A stretch of 14,787 bases of DNA from Pseudomonadota bacterium. Its GTDB lineage: Bacteria > Pseudomonadota > Alphaproteobacteria > Rhodospirillales > 2-02-FULL-58-16. The position numbers and the translations under genes were made by a program. Shown one piece after another: positions 6,412 through 13,153 of this stretch (within the stretch, counting starts at the first letter, position 1; the number at the start of each line of letters is the position of its first letter). The stretch spans positions 1-14,787 of the forward strand of contig JACZWD010000041.1 of NCBI GenBank assembly GCA_022572335.1, read 5' to 3'. The notes under the pieces were generated by a model. It was not told the DNA's origin. It saw only the letters and a list, made by a program, of their open reading frames with translations, and did not search any database.

Positions 6412-6427
6412 GGCCTGAGATCAGGCC
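6412..6427 (+). terminator. Hairpin directly after the oxidase operon
   Basis: GGCCTG (6412-6417), loop AGAT, CAGGCC (6422-6427), 2 nt after the subunit IV stop codon. There is no U-tract, so it may be a 3'-end stabilising hairpin or part of a Rho-dependent end rather than an intrinsic terminator. More GC-rich self-complementary sequence (around GGCCGCCGGC) follows up to 6470. Confidence 0.4.
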
Positions 6428-6524
6428 GAGGCTGGCCCAATTCGGCCGCCGGCGAAAGCGGGCCCGCTCAACCCGGGTAATCGGAAATTTTCGCGCTGGA
6501 AATCGGCGGTGCGGACGAATCACG

Positions 6525-6552
6525 TTGGCCCGCCCGGCAGATATTATATATA
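6525..6552 (+). promoter_or_regulatory. Candidate promoter for ctaB
   Basis: TTGGCC (6525-6530) and TATATA (6547-6552) with a 16-bp spacer, in an isolated AT-rich run (ATATTATATATA) within GC-rich DNA. A transcript from it would start at about 6558-6560, on the GTG codons chosen for ctaB, which suggests a leaderless mRNA. The -35 is weak and the register of the -10 within the TA run is uncertain. Confidence 0.35.
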
Positions 6553-6557
6553 GAGTG

Positions 6558-7547
6558 GTGACGGAGACACGGGGAGCGAGACCGCTGAGCGCGTCGAAGG
6601 AAATTTCCCAGCCCGCCCAAACCTTGCGGACGGCCGGAACGAAGGCCCCGCCGGCGCTCGCGCACCGGCAGCGCGGGTACCGGGTGCGCCTAACGGACTA
6701 CGCCATCCTCCTCAAACCCCGGGTGATGTCGCTGGTCGTGTTCACCGGCATGGTCGGGCTGTTGCTGGCGCCCGGCTCCATCGACCCGTGGACCGCCGCG
6801 GTGGCGGTGCTCAGCATCGCCGCCGGGGCCGGGGCCGCCGGGGCCATCAACATGTGGTACGACCGCGACATCGACGGCCAGATGACGCGCACCAAGCACC
6901 GCCCCCTCCCGGCCGGGCGCGTGGCGCCGGTGCGGGCGTTGTGGATAGGCATCGTGCTCTCGGTGGCTTCGGTGGTGGTGATGGCGCTGGCGGTCAACCC
7001 CCTGGCGGCGGTCCTGCTGACCGCCACCATCGGATTCTACGTCTTCATCTACACCGTCTGGCTGAAGCGGCGCACGCCGCAGAACATCGTCATCGGCGGC
7101 GCCTCCGGGGCGTTCCCGCCGGTGATCGGGTGGGCCGCCGTGACCGGCGACATCGGCGTCGGATCACTGATCCTGTTCGCCATCATCTTCCTGTGGACGC
7201 CCCCCCATTTTTGGGCGCTCGCCCTGTTCCGCCAGGGCGATTACGCCAAGGCCGGGATCCCCATGTTGCCGGTGGTCGCGGGCGGGCGCGAAACCAGGAA
7301 GCAGATTCTCATCTACAGCCTGATTCTGGTGCCCGTGTCGCTGCTGCCCGTGGTCGTCGCCCTGTCGGGGGCGGTCTACGGCGTCGCGGCGGTGCTGCTG
7401 GGCGCGGGTCTGCTTCGCCACGCCGTTGCCGTATGGCGCGACGACACCGACGCCACGGCGCGGACGATGTTCTTCTTCACCATTACGTACCTGTTCCTGA
7501 TCTTCGTTTTCCTGCTGGTTGACCGGGCGGTTTCCGCCCTGTTCTAG
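6558..7547 (+). CDS. ctaB: Protoheme IX farnesyltransferase (heme o synthase)
   Basis: An inner-membrane prenyltransferase of the UbiA superfamily that adds a farnesyl group to heme b to make heme o, the precursor of heme a for the oxidase encoded just upstream. The first Asp-rich motif is NMWYDRDIDGQM (Asn98, Asp102, Asp106) followed by TRTKHRPLPAGR; the second region is WTPPHFWALALFRQGDYAKA then GIPMLPVVAGG. Multiple hydrophobic helices span the rest. Conserved sequence begins only at about residue 45 (RLTDYAILLKPRVMSL), so the first 40 residues are a variable tail. No ATG exists in that tail; I chose GTG 6558 because it is the first start after the TATATA element. GTG 6555 and TTG 6525 are alternatives, and no Shine-Dalgarno is visible for any. 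ctaG, often nearby in alphaproteobacteria, is absent here. Confidence 0.95.
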   Translation: MTETRGARPLSASKEISQPAQTLRTAGTKAPPALAHRQRGYRVRLTDYAILLKPRVMSLVVFTGMVGLLLAPGSIDPWTAAVAVLSIAAGAGAAGAINMWYDRDIDGQMTRTKHRPLPAGRVAPVRALWIGIVLSVASVVVMALAVNPLAAVLLTATIGFYVFIYTVWLKRRTPQNIVIGGASGAFPPVIGWAAVTGDIGVGSLILFAIIFLWTPPHFWALALFRQGDYAKAGIPMLPVVAGGRETRKQILIYSLILVPVSLLPVVVALSGAVYGVAAVLLGAGLLRHAVAVWRDDTDATARTMFFFTITYLFLIFVFLLVDRAVSALF

Positions 7548-7563
7548 GTACTAACCGCCTTCC

Positions 7564-7579
7564 GGCGCCGCCCGGCGCC
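7564..7579 (+). other. Short GC hairpin between ctaB and the M32 peptidase gene
   Basis: GGCGCC (7564-7569), loop GCCC, GGCGCC (7574-7579) in the 53-nt gap after ctaB. No U-tract. In DNA this GC-rich a 6-bp stem could arise by chance. Confidence 0.3.
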
Positions 7580-7600
7580 CCATCCGCCCGAGATTCCGTG

Positions 7601-9094
7601 ATGTCCGAATCCCCGTACCGGCGACTGGAGAAGCGTTTCGAACGCCTACTGCTCCTGCATGACGCCGCGGCCGTGCTGCACTGGGATTGGGCGACGATGA
7701 TGCCCCGTGGCGGCGCCCAGGCGCGAAGCGATCAGCTTGCCGCCCTCAAGGCGGTGCAGCACGGCATCCTCACCGACCCGGAGACGGGGGATCTTCTGCA
7801 GGCGGCGGGCGCCGAGGGGGGCCTGGATGCATGGCCGGCGGCGAACCTGCGCGAAATGCGGCGCCTGTGGGTACACGCCACGGCCCTTACGGAGGATTTG
7901 GTCCACGCCCTCTCCAAGGCCCAGTCGGCGTGCGAAACCGCGTGGCGGACGGCGCGGGCGGAGTCCGACTTCGCCTCCGTGCTCGGGCACCTGGAGACGC
8001 TTTTGGCCCTGGTGCGCGAGGTGGCCGCCGCCAAATCCGGGACCCTGGGCGTAAGCCCCTATGACGCCCTGCTGGACGAATACGAACCGGACGGCCGGTC
8101 GGACGAGATCGACGCCGTGTTCCGGGAGCTGGAGGACTTCCTGCCCCAATTCCTGGGCGAGGTCATGGAGCATCAGGCAAGGGAGCCCGCGGCGGCGGCG
8201 CCCGAAGGACCCTTCCCGGTGGACCGGCAACGGGCCTTGGCCGTGCGCCTGATGGAGGCGCTGGGGTTCGACTTCGACCACGGCCGCCTGGACGTGAGCC
8301 TGCACCCGTTTTGCGGCGGCACGGTGGACGACGTGCGCATCACGACGCGCTATGACGAGAGCGACTTCACCTCAAGCCTCATGGGGGTGCTGCACGAGAC
8401 CGGCCACGCCCTTTACGAGCGGGCGCTGCCGGCGGCGTGGCGCGGCCAGCCGGTGGGCCTGGCCCGGGGCATGGGCCTGCACGAAAGCCAGTCGCTGCTC
8501 ATCGAGATGCAGGTCTGCCGGTCCCAGGGGTTCCTCACCTTCGCCGCGCCGCTCATGGCCGAGGCCTTCGGCGCCGCCGGCCCGGCCTGGGAGACGGACA
8601 ACCTGTACCGCCTGTACACCCGGGTCGCACCTAGCCTGATCCGGGTCGACGCCGACGAGGTCACGTATCCGGCCCACGTCATCGTGCGCTACCGCCTGGA
8701 AACGGCCATGATCACCGGGGACCTGCGGGCCGCCGACCTGCCCGGTGCATGGAACGACGCCATGGGGGACCTGTTGGGCCTGACCCCGGACAACGACGCG
8801 GACGGCTGCCTCCAGGACCAGCACTGGTACGACGGCGCGTGGGGGTACTTCCCCACCTACACCCTGGGCGCCATCGCCGCGGCGCAACTGTTCGACGCCG
8901 CCACAAAGGCCGACTCCGCCATCCGACCGGGTATCGCGCGGGGGGATTTCAAACCCCTGCTGGGCTGGCTCGCGGACAACGTCCATAGCAAGGGCTCGCT
9001 GCTCTCCACCCGCGACCTTCTTGTGCAGGCCACGGGCCGGCCCCTCGACGCCGGGGCGTTCAAGGCCCATTTGAAGCGGCGGTACCTGTCCTAA
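7601..9094 (+). CDS. M32 family metallocarboxypeptidase (carboxypeptidase Taq type)
   Basis: 497 residues, the usual length for M32 enzymes, which are cytosolic zinc or cobalt carboxypeptidases that trim C-terminal residues from peptides. The HEXXH metal site is HETGH at 265-269 with catalytic Glu266; the third metal ligand is Glu295 in HESQS. Other family motifs: LHPFCGGTVDDVRITTRYDE ahead of the active site, YPAHVIVRYRLE, and DGCLQDQHWYDGAWGYFPTY near the C-terminus. No signal peptide. ATG 7601 is preferred to the adjacent GTG 7598; the ribosome binding site is weak. It may be transcribed with ctaB, 53 nt upstream, but has no obvious functional tie to the oxidase. Substrate preference cannot be read from the sequence. 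Confidence 0.95.
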   Translation: MSESPYRRLEKRFERLLLLHDAAAVLHWDWATMMPRGGAQARSDQLAALKAVQHGILTDPETGDLLQAAGAEGGLDAWPAANLREMRRLWVHATALTEDLVHALSKAQSACETAWRTARAESDFASVLGHLETLLALVREVAAAKSGTLGVSPYDALLDEYEPDGRSDEIDAVFRELEDFLPQFLGEVMEHQAREPAAAAPEGPFPVDRQRALAVRLMEALGFDFDHGRLDVSLHPFCGGTVDDVRITTRYDESDFTSSLMGVLHETGHALYERALPAAWRGQPVGLARGMGLHESQSLLIEMQVCRSQGFLTFAAPLMAEAFGAAGPAWETDNLYRLYTRVAPSLIRVDADEVTYPAHVIVRYRLETAMITGDLRAADLPGAWNDAMGDLLGLTPDNDADGCLQDQHWYDGAWGYFPTYTLGAIAAAQLFDAATKADSAIRPGIARGDFKPLLGWLADNVHSKGSLLSTRDLLVQATGRPLDAGAFKAHLKRRYLS

Positions 9095-9166
9095 GCCCGG
9101 ACAGATTGCCAAACGGGAATGGCGCTGAAGATCGAAAATCGGGCCTCAATTTATTGTTGCTGGTTC

Positions 9167-9385
9167 CTATTCCGGTAGTCCAAACCGCTTGGCGCCCGGA
9201 CTTTTGAGGAACTTGCCGACGGTCTCGGCCGTCCATGCACGGCCTTTCCGGGTGGTGAAGCCGCGGGCGTTCAGAGACTCGGCGATCCGCCCGGGATCAC
9301 TCGCCCCGGCGGCGCGCGCGTCCTTGATCTCCGCCACCACCCGGCGCATGAACGTCTCGACCGACAATTCCGGGATGGACTTCAT
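9167..9385 (-). CDS. Small recombinase-like helix-turn-helix protein, 72 aa
   Basis: Start ATG 9385, stop TAG at 9167-9169, minus strand. The core DPGRIAESLNARGFTTRKG followed by RAWTAETVGKFLKS resembles the C-terminal helix-turn-helix of serine recombinases (pattern 'IA..LN..G..T..G..W...TV..IL'). No resolvase catalytic domain is present, so it is not an active recombinase by itself. It may be a free-standing DNA-binding protein or a decayed fragment. The ATG is chosen because sequence further upstream in this frame overlaps thrC and looks like a shadow; no good ribosome site is visible. It is divergent from thrC, with 130 nt between starts. The protein is basic, consistent with DNA binding. 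Function unknown. Confidence 0.6.
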   Translation of the reverse strand: MKSIPELSVETFMRRVVAEIKDARAAGASDPGRIAESLNARGFTTRKGRAWTAETVGKFLKSPGAKRFGLPE

Positions 9386-9427
9386 TGATTGCGCGACGGT
9401 AGCACCCAATATCGATCCATTCCAGCG

Positions 9428-9473
9428 TACACGGCGCGGTCTTGGCCCGCTTGCGCGGGGGTGGCCCCGTGTA
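9428..9473. repeat. Nested inverted repeat in the thrC upstream region
   Basis: The outer arms TACACGG (9428-9434) and CCGTGTA (9467-9473) are exact reverse complements. Inside them is a second hairpin: CCCGC (9446-9450), loop TTGC, GCGGG (9455-9459). The structure lies between the divergent small HTH gene and thrC and overlaps the candidate thrC promoter. Confidence 0.5.
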
Positions 9474-9477
9474 TAGG
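9451..9477 (+). promoter_or_regulatory. Candidate thrC promoter
   Basis: TTGCGC (9451-9456) and TATAGG (9472-9477) with a 15-bp spacer, about 38 nt upstream of the thrC start. The spacer is short and the boxes imperfect, so this is a guess based on position and the local TATA element. Confidence 0.25.
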
Positions 9478-9515
9478 GTGACCGCTCTGGAACTCCCGGA
9501 TCGAAAGGGGATTCG

Positions 9516-10922
9516 GTGAAATACGTCAGCACCCGGGGCACGGCCCCGGCGCTTCCGTTCGACGACGTGCTGCTAGCCGGCTTGGCCCGCGACGGCGGAC
9601 TTTACGTGCCCGAAGCCTGGCCGCGGTTCTCCAGGGCCGAAATCGAGGCCTTGCGGGGATTGCCGTATGGGGAACTGGCGGCGCGGGTGATGCAGCCCTT
9701 CGTCGGCGGGTGCATCGCCGAAGCCGATTTCGCCCGTTTGGTGGCGCAGTCCTACGCCGACTTCGGCCACGCGGCGGTGGCACCGCTTTCGCAGCTCGGG
9801 GCGAACACGTGGCTTCTGGAGTTGTTCCATGGGCCCACCCTGTCATTCAAGGACTACGCCCTGCAGCTTGTCGGCCGCCTGTTCGACCATGTGCTCAGGC
9901 AACGGGGCCAGGGGGTGACCATCGTCGGCGCCACCTCGGGCGACACGGGCCCGGCCGCCATCGAAGCCTGCCGCGACCGCGAGGCGATCGAGATCTTCAT
10001 CCTCCATCCCAAGGGGCGCGTATCGGAGGTGCAGCGTCGGCAGATGACCACGGTGCTCTCGCCCAATGTGCACAACGTGGCCATCGAGGGCACGTTCGAT
10101 GACTGCCAGGACCTGGTGAAGGCCATGTTCAACGACCAGGCCTTCCGCGAGCGCTTCCGTCTCGGCGCCTTTAATTCCATCAACTGGGCCCGGATCATGG
10201 CCCAGATCGTATATTTCTTCGCCGCCGCGGCGGCCCTGGGGGCGCCGCGGCGCGCCGTCACGTTCGCCGTGCCGACGGGCAACTTCGGCAACGTGTATGC
10301 CGCCTATGCCGCCCGCAAGATGGGTCTGCCGGTGAAAAGGCTTGTCGTCGGGTCCAACACCAACGACATCCTGACTCGCTTCTTCGATATCGGGACCATG
10401 GAAATGGTGCCGGTGACCGCCACCGTGAGCCCCAGCATGGACATCCAGGTTTCGAGCAATTTCGAGCGCCTCCTGTTCGATTACTACGGCCGCGACGGCG
10501 CCCGCCTGGCCGGCGTGATGGCCCGCTTCCGCCGCCAGGGCCGGGTGACCTTCGGGGCGGCCCGCTGGCGGCGCATGGGCCGGCTGTTCGCCGGGTACCG
10601 CCTGGACGACGGGGCCACCAAGGCGGCGATCCGGCGCCTGTACGAGGCGACCGGGCACCTGCTCGACCCCCACACCGCCATCGGCGTGGTCGCCGGCGAG
10701 GCGTGCCACGGGGAGTCCGATTCCGCCCTGGTCTGTCTGGCGACGGCGCACCCGGCCAAGTTCCCGGCCGCGGTGGAGGAGGCGACCGGCGTCCGCCCGG
10801 CCTTGCCGGCGCGGATGGCCGACCTGTTCGAGCGCCGGGAGCGCTGCGAGGTCCTGCCCAACGACCTCGGGACCGTGCAGGATTTCGTGAGCGCGCGCCT
10901 GGCCGCGAGGGCGGCCGCATGA
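9516..10922 (+). CDS. thrC: Threonine synthase
   Basis: A PLP enzyme that converts O-phospho-L-homoserine to L-threonine and phosphate, the last step of threonine biosynthesis. The 468 residues begin MKYVSTRGTAPALPFDDVLL, a typical N-terminus. The PLP-binding lysine is Lys112 in FHGPTLSFKDYALQ. The phosphate-binding GATSGDTGPAA and the motifs AFNSINWARIMAQIVYFF, PTGNFGNVYAAY and SPSMDIQVSSNFERLLFDYY are all present, so it should be active. The start is GTG 9516 with a good AAAGGGG site at 9504-9510, spacing 5. The stop overlaps the next gene's ATG by ATGA, giving a two-gene unit with the M16 peptidase, an arrangement I associate with alphaproteobacteria. Confidence 0.97.
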   Translation: MKYVSTRGTAPALPFDDVLLAGLARDGGLYVPEAWPRFSRAEIEALRGLPYGELAARVMQPFVGGCIAEADFARLVAQSYADFGHAAVAPLSQLGANTWLLELFHGPTLSFKDYALQLVGRLFDHVLRQRGQGVTIVGATSGDTGPAAIEACRDREAIEIFILHPKGRVSEVQRRQMTTVLSPNVHNVAIEGTFDDCQDLVKAMFNDQAFRERFRLGAFNSINWARIMAQIVYFFAAAAALGAPRRAVTFAVPTGNFGNVYAAYAARKMGLPVKRLVVGSNTNDILTRFFDIGTMEMVPVTATVSPSMDIQVSSNFERLLFDYYGRDGARLAGVMARFRRQGRVTFGAARWRRMGRLFAGYRLDDGATKAAIRRLYEATGHLLDPHTAIGVVAGEACHGESDSALVCLATAHPAKFPAAVEEATGVRPALPARMADLFERRERCEVLPNDLGTVQDFVSARLAARAAA

Positions 10923-12175
10923 CCATACGCGTGTCCACCCTCGGCAACGGGCTTCGCGTGGTCAGCGACCCCATGGACACGGTGGAGACGGTGTCCGTGG
11001 GCGTCTGGGTCGCGGTCGGAACCCGGTACGAACGCCCCGAAGTCAACGGCGTTTCCCACCTTCTCGAGCACATGGTCTTCAAGGGCACGGAACGGCGCAG
11101 TGCCATCGCCATTGCCGAGGAAATCGAAGCCGTCGGCGGCCACCTCAACGCCTATACCGCGCGCGAACACACCGCCTATTACGCCAAGGTTCTCAAGGAG
11201 GACCTGGCGCTGGGCATGGACATCATCGCCGACATCGTGCAACACGCGGTCCTGGCGCCCGATGAGCTGGCGCGCGAGCGCGCGGTCATTCTCCAGGAAA
11301 TCAACCAGGCCCACGACACCCCCGACGACGTGGTGTTCGACCACTTCCAGGAGGCCGCCTTTCCCGGCCAGGCCCTGGGGCGTCCCGTTCTGGGTTCGAT
11401 GGACTCCGTGCGCGACATGGGGCGCGACACCATCATCGAGTACATGCGCGCCCATTACAGTGCCCCGCGCATGGTGGTGGCGGCCGCCGGCCGGGTGGAT
11501 CACGAGGTCATGCTGGCCCTGGCGGAAACCGCCTTCGAGAACCTGCCGGACGGCGATGAGGCTCCCCGCGATGCCGCCCGTTACGTGGGCGGCGGGGTGC
11601 GCGAGGACAGGGATCTGGAACAGGTTCACGTGGTGCTCGGCTTCCAGGGCGTTTCGCACAAGGACCCCGACTTTTACCCGGTTTCGGTCCTTTCCACTCT
11701 GCTTGGCGGCGGCATGTCCTCGCGCCTGTTCCAGGAGGTGCGCGAAAAGCGCGGCTTGGTGTACAGCATTTACACCTTTCTCTCGTGTTATACGGACACC
11801 GGCCTGTTCGGCGTTTACGCCGGCACCGGGGAGAAGGAAACCGAAGAGCTGATTCCCCTGATCTGCGATGAAATCGCCAAGGTGTGCCGCGACGTCACCG
11901 AGAAAGAGGTGGCCCGCGCCCGCGCCCAGATCAAGGCCGGCATCCTGATGTCCCTGGAGAGCACGTCGTCGCGCTGCGAGCAATTGGCCCGCCAGATGAT
12001 GGTCTTCGGCCGCCCGTTGAGCGTGGCCGAAATCGTCGACAAGATCGAAGCGGTGGATGTGGACGCCGTCGAAAGGGTGGCCCGGCGAATCACCGCCGGC
12101 AAGCCCACCTTGGCGGCGCTGGGTCCCCTGGGGCGCATGGAAAGTTACGACCGCGTGGCGGAGCGACTGGGGTAG
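10919..12175 (+). CDS. M16 family zinc peptidase (mitochondrial processing peptidase-like)
   Basis: 418 residues. The inverted zinc motif HXXEH is HLLEH (His47, Glu50, His51) with the distal ligand Glu127 in RAVILQEINQ, 80 residues on, the same spacing I recall for the catalytic beta subunit of mitochondrial processing peptidase. The N-terminal M16 domain covers about 10-160. A C-terminal M16 domain follows, with the Gly-rich LLGGGMSSRLFQEVREKRGL at about 262-281 and YSIYTF after it. No signal peptide, so a cytosolic location is likely. The start overlaps thrC by ATGA, implying coupled translation. Its cellular substrate is unknown; bacterial members are thought to cleave peptides or presequence-like segments. 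It converges with yqgE. Confidence 0.93.
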   Translation: MTIRVSTLGNGLRVVSDPMDTVETVSVGVWVAVGTRYERPEVNGVSHLLEHMVFKGTERRSAIAIAEEIEAVGGHLNAYTAREHTAYYAKVLKEDLALGMDIIADIVQHAVLAPDELARERAVILQEINQAHDTPDDVVFDHFQEAAFPGQALGRPVLGSMDSVRDMGRDTIIEYMRAHYSAPRMVVAAAGRVDHEVMLALAETAFENLPDGDEAPRDAARYVGGGVREDRDLEQVHVVLGFQGVSHKDPDFYPVSVLSTLLGGGMSSRLFQEVREKRGLVYSIYTFLSCYTDTGLFGVYAGTGEKETEELIPLICDEIAKVCRDVTEKEVARARAQIKAGILMSLESTSSRCEQLARQMMVFGRPLSVAEIVDKIEAVDVDAVERVARRITAGKPTLAALGPLGRMESYDRVAERLG

Positions 12176-12176
12176 G

Positions 12177-12250
12177 CAGGGATCAGAGAGCAGGGATCAG
12201 GGATGGGGTGCTTTTTTTCTGATACCCGATACCTGATACCTGACTTCTGA
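12177..12250. repeat. Diverged inverted pair of heptamer-like repeats around a T-run; possible terminator
   Basis: The left arm (12177-12204) contains CAGGGATCAG-type units; the right arm (12219-12250) contains GATACCCG, ATACCTG, ATACCTG and ACTTCTGA in tandem, about 7-8 bp each. The reverse complement of the right arm resembles the left arm: CAGGGATCAGGGAT (12191-12204) can pair with ATACCCGATACCTG at 11 of 14 positions. Seven Ts lie in the loop (12212-12218). It fills nearly the whole gap between the convergent M16 and yqgE genes, so a role as a two-way terminator is plausible. Confidence 0.6.
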
Positions 12251-12252
12251 GA

Positions 12253-12828
12253 TTACGCGTGGCCGGCCGTGTCCGAAAGCATGCGCGGGTCAACGCCGAG
12301 CTTCTCCATGGCGCGGTCCCACTTGCTGTCCGGGTCGGGGCCGAAAATCAATTCGTCGTCCGCGGCCACATTCAGCCATCCGTTGCTTTTGATCTCGTTG
12401 TCCAGCTGGCCCGGCCCCCAGCCGGCGTAGCCCAGGGCCAGGAGGCACCGGCGCGGCCCCGTACCCCCGGCAATGGCCTTGAGGATGTCCACCGTGGCGG
12501 TGAGTGCGATCTCCGCGTCCACCACCAGGGTGGCGTCCTGCACGTAGTCGGGCGTGTGCAGGACAAAACCCCGTCCCGACTCTACGGGGCCGCCGAAATG
12601 AATATTAATGGGCTCTTCGACGCTGGTGGTTTCGATGCCCAACTGCTCCAGCAGATCGGGAAAAGTGAGCGACTCGAGCACCCGGTTCAGCACCAGCCCC
12701 ATGGCCCCGTCGGCGCTGTGGGCGCACATGTAGATGACCGTCCTGGCAAAGCGGGGATCCGTCAATCCCGGCATGGCCAACAGAATTTGTCCCGACAGGT
12801 AATGCTGGGCGTCCTGAAGAGTCGACAT
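12253..12828 (-). CDS. yqgE: YqgE/AlgH family protein
   Basis: 191 residues with the family's standard layout: LSGQILLAMPGLTDPRFART at the N-terminus, VIYMCAHSADGAMGLVLNR, then INIHFGGPVESGRGFVLH and, near the C-terminus, LGYAGWGPGQLDNEIKSNGW. It is soluble with no signal peptide. The family (UPF0301, DUF179) is widespread and structurally known, but its biochemical role is not settled; the AlgH name comes from alginate regulation in Pseudomonas. The start is ATG 12828, placed by family alignment: an in-frame extension to 12960 adds Cys/Pro-rich sequence that does not fit. It is divergent from the dsbD-like gene and convergent with the M16 peptidase. Confidence 0.93.
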   Translation of the reverse strand: MSTLQDAQHYLSGQILLAMPGLTDPRFARTVIYMCAHSADGAMGLVLNRVLESLTFPDLLEQLGIETTSVEEPINIHFGGPVESGRGFVLHTPDYVQDATLVVDAEIALTATVDILKAIAGGTGPRRCLLALGYAGWGPGQLDNEIKSNGWLNVAADDELIFGPDPDSKWDRAMEKLGVDPRMLSDTAGHA

Positions 12829-13065
12829 TGTCCGCTCGCATTGGCCACAGCTTTTGAAATCACGGGGCGCCACGGCGCACGGGCCAAGACATCCCGACGA
12901 CACCATTGTCGCACACGACGGGGGCGTGGGAAACCCCGGTAGCGTCATCTCCCACCCCATTCCTGTAACGGGCTCAAGGCAACGGTGGTGGCGCCGTCCA
13001 TTGCGCCAATGGCCTTGGAATAAAGCCCCGGGAGGGGTAAAGAGTCCGTGAACACCCGTACTTTT

Positions 13066-13095
13066 TTGAAATTCCTTGGTTAAAATCCATATGAA
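13066..13095 (+). promoter_or_regulatory. Candidate promoter for the dsbD-like gene
   Basis: TTGAAA (13066-13071) and TATGAA (13090-13095) with an 18-bp spacer, in an AT-rich island. Transcription would start near 13102, after the ATG at 13091, so this promoter would require the TTG start at 13154. TAAAAT at 13081-13086 is an alternative -10 but is too close to this -35. Confidence 0.3.
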
Positions 13096-13097
13096 TG

Positions 13098-13121
13098 GGG
13101 ACGCGGCGGGTGCCGCGTCCC
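13098..13121 (+). other. Perfect 10-bp GC-rich hairpin in the dsbD leader
   Basis: GGGACGCGGC (13098-13107), loop GGGT, GCCGCGTCCC (13112-13121). No U-tract follows. It ends 32 nt before the TTG start, so in the mRNA it would be a stable 5'-end or leader structure. Its exact symmetry also argues that this stretch is not coding, against the ATG at 13091. Confidence 0.75.
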
Positions 13122-13153
13122 TCGGGTACGGTGATGAAGCGGGCGGGGATGTC

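Larger units (their letters stand above)
12829..13153. other. Divergent intergenic region between yqgE and the dsbD-like gene
   Basis: 325 nt with no convincing gene. It holds a small perfect hairpin CCATTG CGC CAATGG (12998-13012), a candidate promoter (13066-13095) and a strong hairpin (13098-13121). Both flanking genes are transcribed outward from here, so it should carry both start regions; I could not place a yqgE promoter. Confidence 0.55.

Noticed and set aside
9386..9541. N-terminal extension of the minus-strand HTH ORF up to 9541
   Set aside because: It would overlap the thrC start and adds Pro/Arg-rich sequence unlike the HTH core; ATG 9385 gives a compact protein.
12829..12960. 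Longer yqgE start at 12960
   Set aside because: The extra 44 residues do not fit the family N-terminus, which begins just before the LSGQILLAMPG motif.
13091..13153. ATG 13091 as the start of the dsbD-like protein
   Set aside because: It would place a Gly/Ala-rich stretch encoded by a perfect hairpin before the signal peptide; TTG 13154 with a GGGGA-type site fits better, though the ATG is not excluded.
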